From positions 1 through 52,950 of the forward strand of contig JANWZE010000115.1 in assembly GCA_025054955.1 (NCBI GenBank): a stretch of DNA of 52,950 bases. The letters are read 5' to 3'. This document shows, piece after piece, positions 16,867-26,183 of the stretch. A program made the translations under genes and the position numbers. The first letter of the stretch is position 1; the number at the start of each line of letters is the position of its first letter. The DNA is from Blastocatellia bacterium (GTDB taxonomy: Bacteria; Acidobacteriota; Blastocatellia; HR10; J050). The notes under the pieces were generated by a model. It was not told the DNA's origin, searched no databases, and saw only the letters and a list, made by a program, of their open reading frames with translations.

Positions 16867-18122
16867 ACGGCGCGGATCACCACGACCGTGAGATCATCGG
16901 ATGGGCTTTCGGGCGCGCTGAATGCTTTGACTTCTTCAATAATCCGCTCGCACAAACGAGGCGCTTCTGGGTCCGTTTGTTGACTGACTAATGAAATTAA
17001 TCGCGCCAGTCCAAACATCTGCCCTTGTCCATTCGTCGCGTCAGTGACGCCATCTGTGTACAAGATCAGCGTGTCGCCCGGTTGGAACGTCAGCAGGTCT
17101 TCCGAATGCAAGACATCCTCGAATAAACCAAGCGGCAGCCCGCTGCGAGGCACCGGCTTGACCGGCTCGCCGGCGCGGATGAGCAACGGCGGATTATGTC
17201 CGGCGTTGATGTAAAAGCAGCGGCGCTCGTCAGGATCAAAGCGAGCAAAAAATGCCGTCACGAAATGGCGGCCCTCTGTTGTCTTCAGCATTAACCGATT
17301 TAATCGGCTGAATACGCCGCGCAGCGAAAAGTCATTGCTGATCATGGCATGCAGGTACGCGCGGAACGTGGCCATCATCAATGCAGCCGGAATCCCTTTG
17401 CCGGACACGTCGGCAATGACCAGCCCCCAGCGTCCATCGCCGGCGTCAATGAAGTCGAAATAGTCCCCGCCGACAGCCGCCGACGGGATTGACCGCCCAC
17501 AAATATCAAAATTCTTCACCTCAGGTGGACGATGCGGCATCAGCATCTCAACCAGTTGACTGGCCACCGTCAGCTCATATTCCAATCGGCGCTTCTCCAT
17601 CAGCTCCTTATGCAGTTCAGCTTTCTCGATAGCCACTGCCACCATGCTGGCAAACATCTTCAGTAACTGAAGGTCTAATCGCTCATAGGCTTGAAGCCGG
17701 TCTGATTCCAGGTTGATGACACCGATGGTTCGATCCCCACTGCCGATGATCGGCGCTGCCAACTCCGATTGCGTTGTCGCTCGAGCGCGGATGTAGTCTG
17801 GATCAACGCTCACGTCCGGTACGACTTCGCCGACGCCAGTTTCCATCACCCGGCCGATGATCCCTTTCTCTGAGCAACAGATCGTCGGCTCGCTCATGTC
17901 TATGTCGTAGCCGATTGATTCCTGGCCACGCAGTGTTTTGGTCGTTGGATCGAAGACGAAGATCGCCGCCGCATCGTAATCAATCAGCTTTTTCGCTGCT
18001 TTCAAAATGCCTCGCAGCACTTCCGTTTGGTCGAGTGAAACACTCACCAACCGAAAGGCCGTAATCAATGCGCGGAGCTGGTCTTCACGGAGCGTTGTTT
18101 CTGTGACTACTGCTTCAGCCAT
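16863..18122 (-). CDS. GAF-domain SpoIIE/RsbU-type protein phosphatase
   Basis: The 419-residue protein has a GAF sensor domain (about residues 25-165; DYDAAAIFVFDPTTKTLRG, APIIGSGDRTIGVINLES), a short helical linker, and a PP2C-like SpoIIE domain (about 205-418). Metal-binding aspartates are visible in GGDYFDF and LVIADVSGKGIPAALMM, with LYTDGVTDA and SDDLTVVVIR toward the end. Family members dephosphorylate anti-anti-sigma factors in partner-switching stress pathways; no such partner is encoded nearby. Its stop overlaps the lon start by four bases, so the phosphatase and Lon are likely made together. Confidence 0.9.
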   Translation of the reverse strand: MAEAVVTETTLREDQLRALITAFRLVSVSLDQTEVLRGILKAAKKLIDYDAAAIFVFDPTTKTLRGQESIGYDIDMSEPTICCSEKGIIGRVMETGVGEVVPDVSVDPDYIRARATTQSELAAPIIGSGDRTIGVINLESDRLQAYERLDLQLLKMFASMVAVAIEKAELHKELMEKRRLEYELTVASQLVEMLMPHRPPEVKNFDICGRSIPSAAVGGDYFDFIDAGDGRWGLVIADVSGKGIPAALMMATFRAYLHAMISNDFSLRGVFSRLNRLMLKTTEGRHFVTAFFARFDPDERRCFYINAGHNPPLLIRAGEPVKPVPRSGLPLGLFEDVLHSEDLLTFQPGDTLILYTDGVTDATNGQGQMFGLARLISLVSQQTDPEAPRLCERIIEEVKAFSAPESPSDDLTVVVIRAV

Positions 18123-18289
18123 GACTGTGTCGCACCTTGATTGGTGAAGCTTAAGTGTAGCTTACAAACCAGCGATCAGCAATCAATCAGCAGTTGGTGC
18201 CCGATGAGCAGGCGAGGTCTGAGCGAGGCCGCACGGGGCGCTCTCAATTGCTTTTTGCTTCACGTGAGCCTACACTGAGCAGCGTCTGT

Positions 18290-19231
18290 ATGGGACGCAT
18301 CATCGTTGCTGAAACTACTGGGCTGAACCGCATTGGCGGAGTAACCAACGCGTTGGAGGCCGCTCTGTGGCGCTGCCGACAGTTGGAGGAAGGTCATATC
18401 CTCTATTTTCCTCAAACGCCGTTCGAGCTGACGCCTGAGGAACGCCAGTTTCTTCTCGGTCAGCAACAAACAGGCGCTGGCTATCATAAGAACATTGCCT
18501 ATCGTCCACTGCAACATCGTGTGACGGGTGTTGCCAGCCGCGCCCGCGCGCAGATTGAGCAACTCAAAACAGTGATGCAGGCGTATTCTTGCCGCGTAAC
18601 CGAGTTCCTATCTCAGTTTCTCGCGCCGTATGCTTCCTCATGGCGACTGGACTACGCCAGCTTCCGGCCGCAGGAGGAACAGGGAAGGAATTTGCGACGC
18701 CGGTTGCGCAATGATTTGCTGCACGTTGATGCCTTTCCCACGCGACCAACTTATGGCGACCGCATTCTCCGTGTTTTCACCAACATCAATCCTACTGAGC
18801 CACGTCGTTGGTTAACGGCCGAGACGGCAGATGTATTGATCCGACGGTTTGTTGGCGCTTCTGAGTTGCCGTCGCCTCGACCATCTGATCGCTCGACATG
18901 GCGCACACGGTGGCGTTCGCTTCTCAAGCGCGGGCAAGCATTGGGTCTGCCGTTGGCGTTGCGCTCTCCCTACGATGAGTTCATGCTACGGCTCCATCAC
19001 TTCATGAAAGAGAATCACGCTTATCAATTATCGTGCACAAAAGACGCTTGGGAGTTCCCACCTAATTCCACTTGGATCGTGTTCACTGACATGCTGGCTC
19101 ATGCAGTGTTGTCAGGCCAATATGCGTTGGAACAAACTTACATTGTCTCTCGACACGCGATGGTCGCGCCCGAGAAGGCGCCGATCCATGTGTTAGAGAC
19201 GTTGGTTGGCGCGCCGTTGGGTGAACCCTGA
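18290..19231 (+). CDS. kdoO: Kdo hydroxylase-like Fe(II)/2-oxoglutarate dioxygenase
   Basis: The 313-residue product resembles KdoO of Burkholderia and Yersinia, which hydroxylates C3 of the terminal Kdo sugar of lipid A-core to form Ko. The N-terminal part HILYFPQTPFELTPEERQFLLG and the core RNDLLHVDAFPTRPTYGDRILRVFTNINP fit that family. H145 and D147 (HVD) and H271 (in TDMLAHAVLSG) are the probable iron ligands. The start at 18290 gives a family-like N terminus; the frame is open to a GTG at 18194, and neither has a strong ribosome site. It implies LPS containing Kdo. It is divergent from the phosphatase gene, with a 167-bp gap holding nothing distinctive. Confidence 0.72.
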   Translation: MGRIIVAETTGLNRIGGVTNALEAALWRCRQLEEGHILYFPQTPFELTPEERQFLLGQQQTGAGYHKNIAYRPLQHRVTGVASRARAQIEQLKTVMQAYSCRVTEFLSQFLAPYASSWRLDYASFRPQEEQGRNLRRRLRNDLLHVDAFPTRPTYGDRILRVFTNINPTEPRRWLTAETADVLIRRFVGASELPSPRPSDRSTWRTRWRSLLKRGQALGLPLALRSPYDEFMLRLHHFMKENHAYQLSCTKDAWEFPPNSTWIVFTDMLAHAVLSGQYALEQTYIVSRHAMVAPEKAPIHVLETLVGAPLGEP

Positions 19232-19271
19232 GTCAATCTTCCGGACGCATCGCTCGGCTCGCTCCATGGAC

Positions 19272-19295
19272 TTATACCAACCTGCGGTGGTATTA
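19272..19295. terminator. Possible bidirectional hairpin between convergent genes
   Basis: TTATACCA (19272-19279) can pair with TGGTATTA (19288-19295) with one mismatch around an 8-base loop. It overlaps the patatin stop codon and follows the Kdo-hydroxylase gene. The U-tract is poor, so the terminator call is tentative. TGGACTTATACC just here also occurs at 693-704. Confidence 0.35.
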
Positions 19296-20147
19296 ACTCG
19301 TTTCAGGATCGCGGTGCGTCCATGCCAAGCGCCAGCGGGCAAAGAGGCCGGCCTCTTCCTGCTTGAGCCACTGTTGGCATCTATGCGCCAGTCGGCGCAT
19401 GGTCTCCTCGCCAATGCGAATGATTTCGTCAGCTCGACTCAGATCGTCCCAAGCCACATGGCTCAAATTCGGCGCAACCAGCAGATCAGCCATTTGCCGA
19501 GCCTGATTGCCTGAGTTGTAGCCAACAATGGCATACGCCTGACTGTAAATCTGGTAGAGATTCGTTGGAGGTTGTTCCAGGCGCGAAAATGGATGCACGT
19601 CAACCGCGATGACGCGCTCAGCTCCCATTGACTTGACCACTGAAACAGGCAAGCAATCCACAATGCCGCCATCTACCAGCAGTTGGTTCCCCTCGTATGG
19701 CACCGGCGTGAAGTAGCCGGGAATAGCCGTGCTGGCGCGGATCGCGCGGGCTAGATCGCCATGCCGAATAACCACTTTCGCGCCCGACATGATGTCGGCT
19801 GCAACTACAGCCAGCGGAATGCGCAGCGCTTCAAACGTCGTCGCGCGAAAGTGCGTCCGAATGTAAGCTTCCATGCGTGAGCCATCGCGGAGTCCGAGTC
19901 GAGAGACCGCCAGTTTTCCCAGATCGCTCCAGCGCATTTTGCGCACCTTTCGGATCATTTCTTCAATCGGGATGCCACAAGCGTATGCGCCGCCAACAAA
20001 CGCGCCAACACTGGTGCCGGCAATGTAGGAAATCGGAATCTCGAGTTCTTCAAGAACCTTTAATACGCCAATGTGGGCTAACCCTTTGGCGCCGCCGCCG
20101 CCCAGTGCTAATCCAATTTTCGGCCAACGCCGTTGTTGATTGCTCAT
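19293..20147 (-). CDS. Patatin-like phospholipase (RssA family)
   Basis: The 284-residue protein is a patatin-fold acyl hydrolase. The oxyanion motif GGGGAKG (residues 16-22) precedes the nucleophile motif GTSVG with Ser46, and the catalytic aspartate lies in VDGGIVDCLPV near residue 160. There is no signal peptide, so it probably acts in the cytoplasm or on the inner leaflet. Length and architecture match the bacterial RssA/YchK group, whose natural lipids are mostly unknown. It is convergent with the Kdo-hydroxylase-like gene and lies 57 bp from aceB. Confidence 0.9.
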   Translation of the reverse strand: MSNQQRRWPKIGLALGGGGAKGLAHIGVLKVLEELEIPISYIAGTSVGAFVGGAYACGIPIEEMIRKVRKMRWSDLGKLAVSRLGLRDGSRMEAYIRTHFRATTFEALRIPLAVVAADIMSGAKVVIRHGDLARAIRASTAIPGYFTPVPYEGNQLLVDGGIVDCLPVSVVKSMGAERVIAVDVHPFSRLEQPPTNLYQIYSQAYAIVGYNSGNQARQMADLLVAPNLSHVAWDDLSRADEIIRIGEETMRRLAHRCQQWLKQEEAGLFARWRLAWTHRDPETS

Positions 20148-20204
20148 GCGCTGTTATTATCGCAAATTTTCTGGCTGAGTGACAGACAAATTTATATCCA
20201 TCCA

Positions 20205-21833
20205 TCATTCCAGGTAGTCATACGCGACGAGCGTCATGAACTCAACGAAGTGCTGACGGGTCACAATGTCCTGAAAGATGCGCGAGGCGATGTCGAATCG
20301 GCCTGCGTCAAAGCGTTCCGCGCCGAGCCGCTCGCGCATTTTCCCCAACTCGTCGCGCATGATTTGCCGGACCAGCTCAGGCGTTACTGTGCGACCGTCG
20401 TCCAGCTTGGCGCCGTGCTTGATCCATTGCCAGACCTGTGAGCGGGAAATCTCGGCCGTCGCAGCGTCTTCCATCAGGTTGTAGATTGGGACGCAGCCAC
20501 TGCCGCGGAGCCACGACTCCAGATATTGAATGCCAACATCAATGTTGATCCGAAGCCCCTGTTCGGTAATTGTTCCGTCAGGCGTTTGCAGCAGGTCTTC
20601 GGCTGTGACGCGCACATCATCTCTGGTGACCGTCAACTGATGAGCCTCCTTCATGTGCGTATCGAAAATTTCTTTGGCGACTGGAACAAGGCCGGGGTGC
20701 GCAACCCATGTGCCATCGTGACCAGCAGCGACTTCACGCCGCTTGTCTTGCCGCACCTTCTCCAATGCCGCTTCATTGGCGACGGGATCGTCCTTGATAG
20801 GAATTTGCGCCGCCATTCCACCCATCGCGTGAATGCCACGTCGGTGACAAGTCTGAATCAACAGATCAACATAGGATTTCATGAAATGCCGGGTCATCGT
20901 CACTTGCGCGCGATCCGGCAAGATACATGCTGGATGGTTCCGGAACTTGCGAATGTAACTGAAAATATAGTCCCAGCGCCCGCAATTAAGCCCAGCCGAA
21001 TGTTCGCGCAGCTCATAGAGGATTTCGTGCATTTCGAATGCTGCCAGGATGTTTTCGATGAGCACCGTCGCCCGGATCGTGCCGCGAGGGATGTCCAGAG
21101 AGTCTTGAGCGAGATTGAACACGTCGTTCCACAGACGCGCCTCCAGATGGCTTTCCAGTTTCGGCAAGTAGAAATAGGGACCCGTCCCTTTTTCAATCAG
21201 CTTGTGCGCGTTGTGAAAGAAGAACAATCCAAAATCGAATAACGAGGCTGAGATGGGACGATGGTCCACGAGCAGATGTTTCTCGTGCAGATGCCATCCG
21301 CGCGGTCGGACCATCAACGTGGCGGTCTGTGGATTGAGTTGGTAGCGCTTGCCATCCGGATTGACAAACGAAATAGTTCCTTCTATGGCGTCGCGCAGGT
21401 TGAGTTGACCTTGCAGGTTATTATCCCATGTTGGTGAGTTGGCATCCTCGAAGTCGGCCATGTACACGTTTGCGCCGGAGTTCAACGCATTGATGATCAT
21501 TTTTCGATCAACCGGTCCGGTGATCTCCACGCGACGATCTTGCAAATCAGCCGGGATGGGCGCAACCGTCCAGGAGGACTCGCGAATCCACCTTGTTTTT
21601 TCAAGGAAATCAGGTTTGTGTCCCTCGTCCAGCTCGTGTTGTCTGACGTGCCGACGGGTCATCAATTCCTGTCGCCGGTCTTCAAACGTCCGGGCTAGCA
21701 GGGCAAGAAAGCGCAAAGCTGATGGCGTCAGAATCTGTTCATAGGCCTCAGGCATGCGACCTGTGACAGTAACGCCGTCTACTTCAAGCGCGTGATGTGA
21801 GGGGTGATGGACACCTGCTGTGCTCATAGCCAT
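20205..21833 (-). CDS. aceB: Malate synthase A
   Basis: The 542-residue enzyme condenses glyoxylate with acetyl-CoA to malate, the second step of the glyoxylate shunt. The malate synthase signature [19 protein letters not shown] is present, with [13 protein letters not shown] (catalytic acidic region) and [16 protein letters not shown]-like [17 protein letters not shown]. The start at 21833 is chosen because AGAGGA lies five bases upstream; the frame continues 19 codons upstream into a hairpin and is less likely. It follows aceA by 125 bp on the same strand, with a long inverted repeat in the gap. Confidence 0.95.
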   Translation of the reverse strand: MAMSTAGVHHPSHHALEVDGVTVTGRMPEAYEQILTPSALRFLALLARTFEDRRQELMTRRHVRQHELDEGHKPDFLEKTRWIRESSWTVAPIPADLQDRRVEITGPVDRKMIINALNSGANVYMADFEDANSPTWDNNLQGQLNLRDAIEGTISFVNPDGKRYQLNPQTATLMVRPRGWHLHEKHLLVDHRPISASLFDFGLFFFHNAHKLIEKGTGPYFYLPKLESHLEARLWNDVFNLAQDSLDIPRGTIRATVLIENILAAFEMHEILYELREHSAGLNCGRWDYIFSYIRKFRNHPACILPDRAQVTMTRHFMKSYVDLLIQTCHRRGIHAMGGMAAQIPIKDDPVANEAALEKVRQDKRREVAAGHDGTWVAHPGLVPVAKEIFDTHMKEAHQLTVTRDDVRVTAEDLLQTPDGTITEQGLRINIDVGIQYLESWLRGSGCVPIYNLMEDAATAEISRSQVWQWIKHGAKLDDGRTVTPELVRQIMRDELGKMRERLGAERFDAGRFDIASRIFQDIVTRQHFVEFMTLVAYDYLE

Positions 21834-21853
21834 GTATTCCTCTGAAAAGGCAG

Positions 21854-21904
21854 GCACAGAGCCACTGATGAACAGATTTTCAATCGTCATCAGTGAATCT
21901 GTGC
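21854..21904 (-). other. Strong inverted repeat between aceA and aceB
   Basis: Arms at 21854-21871 and 21887-21904 (GCACAGAGCCACTGATGA against TCATCAGTGAATCTGTGC) match at 16 of 18 positions around a 15-base loop. In the aceA-to-aceB direction the stem is followed by CTGCCTTTTC and then the aceB ribosome site. It may act as an attenuator, partial terminator or mRNA 3'-end stabiliser. Confidence 0.7.
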
Positions 21905-21958
21905 TTGTTTTTCATCGTGTTTAGGGTTTGTCGCCAACGGCGTGGATGAGTTCTCGTG

Positions 21959-23263
21959 CTATGCGACTTTTGCCTCGATGAACTGTTCGGTCTCGGTCGA
22001 GCCGGCCAGCGCCGTCGTTGAGATCGCGCCGCCAGCAATGGTTTGGGCGATCTCATCAAAGTAACCGGTCCCGACAAATGTCTGGTGCTTGACGGCTGTA
22101 TACTGACTCTCTCGCTCGCTGGCAAATTCCTTCTCCTGCAATGCGACGTAGGCTGTCATGCCGGTTTCTTTGTAGGCTTTGGCGAGCTCAAACATGCTGT
22201 AATTGAGCGCATGAAAGCCGGCCAGCGTCACAAATTGAAACTTATATCCCATCGCTCCCAGTTCGCGCTGGAACTTGGCGATGGTGGCGTCGTCCAGTTT
22301 TCGCTTCCAGTTGAACGATGGTGAACAATTGTAGGCCAGCAGCTTGCCGGGGAATTTAGCATGAATGGCTTCAGCAAAGCGCCGCGCCTCGCCTAAATCC
22401 GGCTCCGACGTTTCGCACCAGATCATGTCGCTATACGGCGCATACGCAAGACCTCTGGCAATGGCCGCTTCGAGACCGCCTTTGATGTAGAAGAATCCTT
22501 CAACTGAGCGCTCGCCGGTCAGGAAGGGTTGATCAACGGGATCATAATCAGCGCGGACCAATTTCGCGCTCTGTGCGTCGGTCCGGGCAATGATGATCGT
22601 CGGAACGCCCATGATGTCCGCCGCCAATCGCGCGGCGATCAATTTCTGGACGAAATCGCGCACCGGCACTAACACCTTTCCACCCATGTGTCCGCACTTC
22701 TTTTGTGACGAGAGTTGGTCTTCAAAGTGTACGGCTGCTGCGCCGGCTTCGATCATGGCTTTCATCAACTCAAACGCATTGAGCGTGCCACCAAATCCCG
22801 ATTCGGCATCGGCCACAATTGGCGCAAACCAATAGACGTCGTGGCGTCCTTCAGCGTGCTGGATTTGGTCAGCGCGTTGTAGCGCGGCATTGATGCGTCG
22901 CACCAAGACCGGGACGCTATCAACCGGATAGAGGCTTTGATCCGGGTAGGTCTGCCACGACAAATTGTTATCGGCGGCAACCTGCCAGCCGCTGACGTAA
23001 ATGGCCTTCAATCCGGCTTGCACCATTTGTACGGCTTGCGTGCCCGTCAATGCGCCGAGCGCGTGGATGTATGGTTCCGTGTGAAGCAGCCGCCAGAATC
23101 GCTCGGCTCCCAGCCGCGCCAGTGTGTGCTCAATCTGAAGCGACCCTCGCAATCGAACGACTTGCTCGGCGGTGTACGGACGCTGCACGCCGTGCCAACG
23201 TGTGTCGGTGTTCCATGTCTCCTTCAAGCGTTCAACCTCTGATAGTCCGTGCTGATCAATCAT
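21959..23263 (-). CDS. aceA: Isocitrate lyase
   Basis: The 434-residue enzyme cleaves isocitrate to glyoxylate and succinate, letting the cell grow on acetate or fatty acids. The active-site signature [13 protein letters not shown] holds the catalytic cysteine; [20 protein letters not shown] and [13 protein letters not shown] are further family motifs. The ATG at 23263 is preceded by GGAG at six bases; an in-frame ATG six codons earlier overlaps this ribosome site. It heads an aceA-aceB unit that is divergent from an IclR-type regulator and has palindromic sites at its promoter. Confidence 0.96.
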   Translation of the reverse strand: MIDQHGLSEVERLKETWNTDTRWHGVQRPYTAEQVVRLRGSLQIEHTLARLGAERFWRLLHTEPYIHALGALTGTQAVQMVQAGLKAIYVSGWQVAADNNLSWQTYPDQSLYPVDSVPVLVRRINAALQRADQIQHAEGRHDVYWFAPIVADAESGFGGTLNAFELMKAMIEAGAAAVHFEDQLSSQKKCGHMGGKVLVPVRDFVQKLIAARLAADIMGVPTIIIARTDAQSAKLVRADYDPVDQPFLTGERSVEGFFYIKGGLEAAIARGLAYAPYSDMIWCETSEPDLGEARRFAEAIHAKFPGKLLAYNCSPSFNWKRKLDDATIAKFQRELGAMGYKFQFVTLAGFHALNYSMFELAKAYKETGMTAYVALQEKEFASERESQYTAVKHQTFVGTGYFDEIAQTIAGGAISTTALAGSTETEQFIEAKVA

Positions 23264-23385
23264 GACATTCTCCTTCCTCATGGTATGCGAATCTCCTTGG
23301 TTGTTTCATTGCATCGTGTTGAGCCTCCACCCCCGCGATGCTCGCGTATTGGCGAGCGCCCGAAGAGGTTTCGCGTCGTGTCCCG

Positions 23386-23405
23386 TTGTTCAAAATATCG
23401 AACAA
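23386..23405. promoter_or_regulatory. Operator-like palindrome 1 in the aceA-iclR gap
   Basis: TTGTTC-AAAATATC-GAACAA has perfect 6-bp outer arms. It lies just downstream of the predicted aceA transcription start, where a bound repressor would block the promoter. Confidence 0.65.
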
Positions 23406-23417
23406 ACGTTCGGCATT

Positions 23418-23446
23418 ATGATAAGGCGATGACTTTGCGGCGTCAA
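23418..23446 (-). promoter_or_regulatory. Putative aceA promoter
   Basis: Read on the minus strand, TTGACG (23446-23441) and TATCAT (23423-23418) are separated by exactly 17 bp. Both elements match the sigma-70 consensus at five of six positions. The predicted start is near 23411, between the two palindromes. Confidence 0.6.
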
Positions 23447-23462
23447 GCGAAAACTTATCGTG

Positions 23463-23480
23463 TGTTCGATATATTGAACA
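23463..23480. promoter_or_regulatory. Operator-like palindrome 2 in the aceA-iclR gap
   Basis: TGTTC-GATATATT-GAACA repeats the pattern of palindrome 1 (TGTTC-N8-GAACA) upstream of the aceA -35 element. A weaker third copy, ATTC-N8-GAACA, follows at 23484-23500. Centre-to-centre spacing of the two good sites is 76 bp. Confidence 0.65.
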
Positions 23481-23547
23481 AAAATTCATTATGTAGAACA
23501 CGCGGGGCCTCGCCATGCGCAATCGGAGCGATAGACTGTTGAACATT

Positions 23548-23577
23548 TTGACACGTGTCAGCCAAGCTTGCTAACAT
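23548..23577 (+). promoter_or_regulatory. Putative promoter of the iclR-type gene
   Basis: TTGACA (23548-23553) and TAACAT (23572-23577) are 18 bp apart. A perfect 12-bp palindrome TGACACGTGTCA (23549-23560) overlaps the -35 box. The predicted start falls at about the GTG at 23585. Confidence 0.4.
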
Positions 23578-23584
23578 AACGAGC

Positions 23585-24388
23585 GTGACGCTCAAGTCCA
23601 AAAAAGCAACCGCCGCGACCAAGGAGAGCGCTTCGACAGCCGTCGAGCGCGCGCTCGCCATCCTTGAAGCCGTCTCTCAACGGGATGGCGGGATGACCAA
23701 TTCCGAGATCAGTCGAAAGCTGGCCATCCCCAAGAGCACGGCCAGTTACATCCTGCGAACGTTAGAAACGCATGGCTATCTTCGACGGGATCAAGCCAAC
23801 AAATATCGCTTAGGGTTGCGGGTGGTCAGTCTCAGTCATCGCGCGCTCCGCGGATTGGACATCACTGATGTGGCGATGCCGGTGCTGCGCTCGCTGGCTG
23901 AGCGGTACAACATCACCGCGCATTTGGCGATTCTCGATCAGGGCGAAGTGGTTTATATCGAGAAAGCAGATGCGCCCGGCTTCATCAAGATGGACACCTG
24001 GGTCGGACGCCGTTTGCCGGTTCATTCAACGAGCGTAGGGAAAGTTCTGGTGGCTCATCTGCCCGATGAGGAGATTAAAGCGATTATCAAAGAGCGCGGC
24101 TTGCGGAAGATCACCCCCAAGACGATCACCACCGTCCATGAATTTCTTCGAGAGCTGGAGCGCGTGCGCGCGCGTGGCTTTGCTGTGGACGATGAGGAGA
24201 ACAATCTGGGCGTTCGCTGTGTGGCTGCGCCGATTTTCAATCGGCTTGGTCGGGTTGAAGCAGCCTTGGGCGTCAGTGGCACGACTGCTCAAATGGAGCG
24301 AAGCGCCATCTCGAAGCTGGCCGGCGTGTTGATGGAATCGGCGCGACGCATTTCCCAGCAGCTAGGCTATCTTTCGGTCACGCGCTAA
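23585..24388 (+). CDS. IclR-family transcriptional regulator
   Basis: The product is about 267 residues. A winged helix-turn-helix occupies residues ~20-80 (MTNSEISRKLAIPKSTASYILRTLETHGYLRR), and the IclR effector domain follows (GEVVYIEKADAPGF, LPVHSTSVGKVLVAHLP, DDEENNLGVRCVAAPIF). Family members control the glyoxylate shunt or aromatic catabolism through small organic acids. Its position divergent from aceA-aceB, with repeated TGTTC-N8-GAACA palindromes in the gap, suggests it regulates those genes. The frame is open to a GTG at 23555, but that lies within the promoter; the GTG at 23585 would be nearly leaderless. Its 3' end overlaps the convergent acyl-CoA ligase by 11 bp. Confidence 0.85.
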   Translation: MTLKSKKATAATKESASTAVERALAILEAVSQRDGGMTNSEISRKLAIPKSTASYILRTLETHGYLRRDQANKYRLGLRVVSLSHRALRGLDITDVAMPVLRSLAERYNITAHLAILDQGEVVYIEKADAPGFIKMDTWVGRRLPVHSTSVGKVLVAHLPDEEIKAIIKERGLRKITPKTITTVHEFLRELERVRARGFAVDDEENNLGVRCVAAPIFNRLGRVEAALGVSGTTAQMERSAISKLAGVLMESARRISQQLGYLSVTR

Positions 24389-26174
24389 CTTCGTACAAAC
24401 GCTCCAACAGCGCCCGGTAACGGCGAGCGACGACAGCTCGCTTGACCTTCAACGTGGGCGTAATCTCATCGGCTTCAATGCTCAGGTCGTGGTCTAAGAT
24501 GACGAATTTCTTGATCGCTTCAGTGGATGACACGCGCTTGTTTGCTGCGGTCACGATCTGCTCGACGAGCGAAACGATCTCCGGATGTTGTGTCAATTCA
24601 GCAAACCGAGAGAAGGGAATCGCTCGCGAGCGGGCATATTCTTCGGTCTCCATCTGATTCAATGTGATGAGCGCCACCAGATAGCTTTTTCCATCGCCGT
24701 AGACCATGGCGTGGCTGATCAACGGATGTTCTTTCAGCATGTTTTCTATCAACATGGGCGATACGTTTTTGCCTGTTGAAGTGACGATCAATTCTTTCTT
24801 GCGACCGATGATCTTGATGAAGCCCTCATCGTCAATTTCTGCCAGGTCGCCGGTCAGCAGCCAACCATCCTGAAACATCGCAGCGGTTTGCTCAGGGTCT
24901 TTGTAATAACCGGTGAACATCATCTGACTACGAACGAGCAATTCGCCGTCGTCGGCTAATTTGACTTCACAGCCGGGCATCGGTGGCCCCACTGTGCCGA
25001 ATTTATTGTTGTCTGGCCGATTGAAAGCGACGCAGATGTTTTCGGTGAGTCCATACGCTTGAAGAATGGGGATGCCGGCAGCGTCGAAGAATTCGGCGAT
25101 GTCTAGCGGAAGCGGCGCGCCGCCTGACGTGGTAATGCGAATCTCGCCGCCAAAGTAATCTTTCACACGACTGAGCAGAGGCTGCGCCCAGTCTTGATAG
25201 CGTTGCTGAAGATCAGAGGGTATCGGTTGTCGGGCTTGTCGGCGTCGGCTGATGATACGGCCCAGTTCAAGCGCCTGGTAAAATTGGTCTCGTTCTGCTC
25301 CGGAAGCCTGTTCAAGATCGGCGATGATGCGCGCGTGAATCTTCTCATAGAAACGCGGCACGCTGCCAAAGACTGTCGGTTTCACTTCCAGCATGTATGT
25401 CCAGAGTTTTGTCAAATCATCCACAAAGTAGGCCGGCGCTCCCGCGTAGAGCCGGTTATAAAAGCCGGCGATCCGCTCAGCAACGTGGCAATACGGCAAA
25501 TAGGAAAATGAGCGGTCGGTGTCATAGATGGGAATGGTGGCCAGCAATGACTCGACGCTGTTGATGATGTAGCGATGGCTCAAGCAGGCTCCTTTTGGCG
25601 GGCCGGTGGTCCCTGACGTGTAAACCATGATGGCAGTGTCGTCGGGCTGGGCACTGGCGGCTCTCTGCTGCAAGACCGGATAAGCCATCTGCCAATGTTG
25701 GCGTCCGTGGGCAAGGAATTGTTGAAAACTGCGCACGTCGGCGCCGGCGTCGGCTAACGCTTCGTCGAGCACGATGATGCGTTTGAGACGGGGAAGCGTG
25801 TGACGAACGAGTAGGATTTTGTCCAGTTGCGATGCGGTATCCACAACCACGAATGCCGCGTCTGAGTGATTGATGATGTACTGGCACTGCTCAGCCGATG
25901 CTGTTGGATAAATCCCGACGGTCACGCCGCCGGCTAGGATCGTGCCAAGGTCACTGATCGGCCATTCGGGGACCTGCCCCATGAGCACACAGACGGACGT
26001 GCCAGGGGCTAGCCCGTCGGCAATCAAAGCGCAGCCAAATTCGTGCGCCTGTTGACCCAGTTGTGACCACGGGATGCCAACCCAGCGGCCCTGTTGTCGC
26101 ACATAAAACACCTCACGGTGGTGATACCGGTCAATGCGTTCCCAAAAGAGTGTGGCGATGTTCGGATAGTTCAT
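24378..26174 (-). CDS. fadD: Long-chain acyl-CoA synthetase (AMP-forming)
   Basis: The 598-residue enzyme would activate fatty acids to acyl-CoA through an acyl-adenylate. The AMP-binding motif YTSGTTGPPKGACLSH, the linker region YGLTENICVAFN, the motif DGWLLTGDLAEID and the C-terminal GRKKELIVTSTGKNVSP are all present, in the pattern of the FadD15/FAA-type family rather than OleC. I start at the ATG at 26174, which puts NYPNIATLFWERI at the N terminus; upstream frame runs through a palindromic repeat. It follows the KAS III-like gene and may be co-transcribed. A link with aceA-aceB in fatty-acid use is plausible. Confidence 0.9.
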   Translation of the reverse strand: MNYPNIATLFWERIDRYHHREVFYVRQQGRWVGIPWSQLGQQAHEFGCALIADGLAPGTSVCVLMGQVPEWPISDLGTILAGGVTVGIYPTASAEQCQYIINHSDAAFVVVDTASQLDKILLVRHTLPRLKRIIVLDEALADAGADVRSFQQFLAHGRQHWQMAYPVLQQRAASAQPDDTAIMVYTSGTTGPPKGACLSHRYIINSVESLLATIPIYDTDRSFSYLPYCHVAERIAGFYNRLYAGAPAYFVDDLTKLWTYMLEVKPTVFGSVPRFYEKIHARIIADLEQASGAERDQFYQALELGRIISRRRQARQPIPSDLQQRYQDWAQPLLSRVKDYFGGEIRITTSGGAPLPLDIAEFFDAAGIPILQAYGLTENICVAFNRPDNNKFGTVGPPMPGCEVKLADDGELLVRSQMMFTGYYKDPEQTAAMFQDGWLLTGDLAEIDDEGFIKIIGRKKELIVTSTGKNVSPMLIENMLKEHPLISHAMVYGDGKSYLVALITLNQMETEEYARSRAIPFSRFAELTQHPEIVSLVEQIVTAANKRVSSTEAIKKFVILDHDLSIEADEITPTLKVKRAVVARRYRALLERLYEVSA

Positions 26175-26183
26175 AACACCAAC

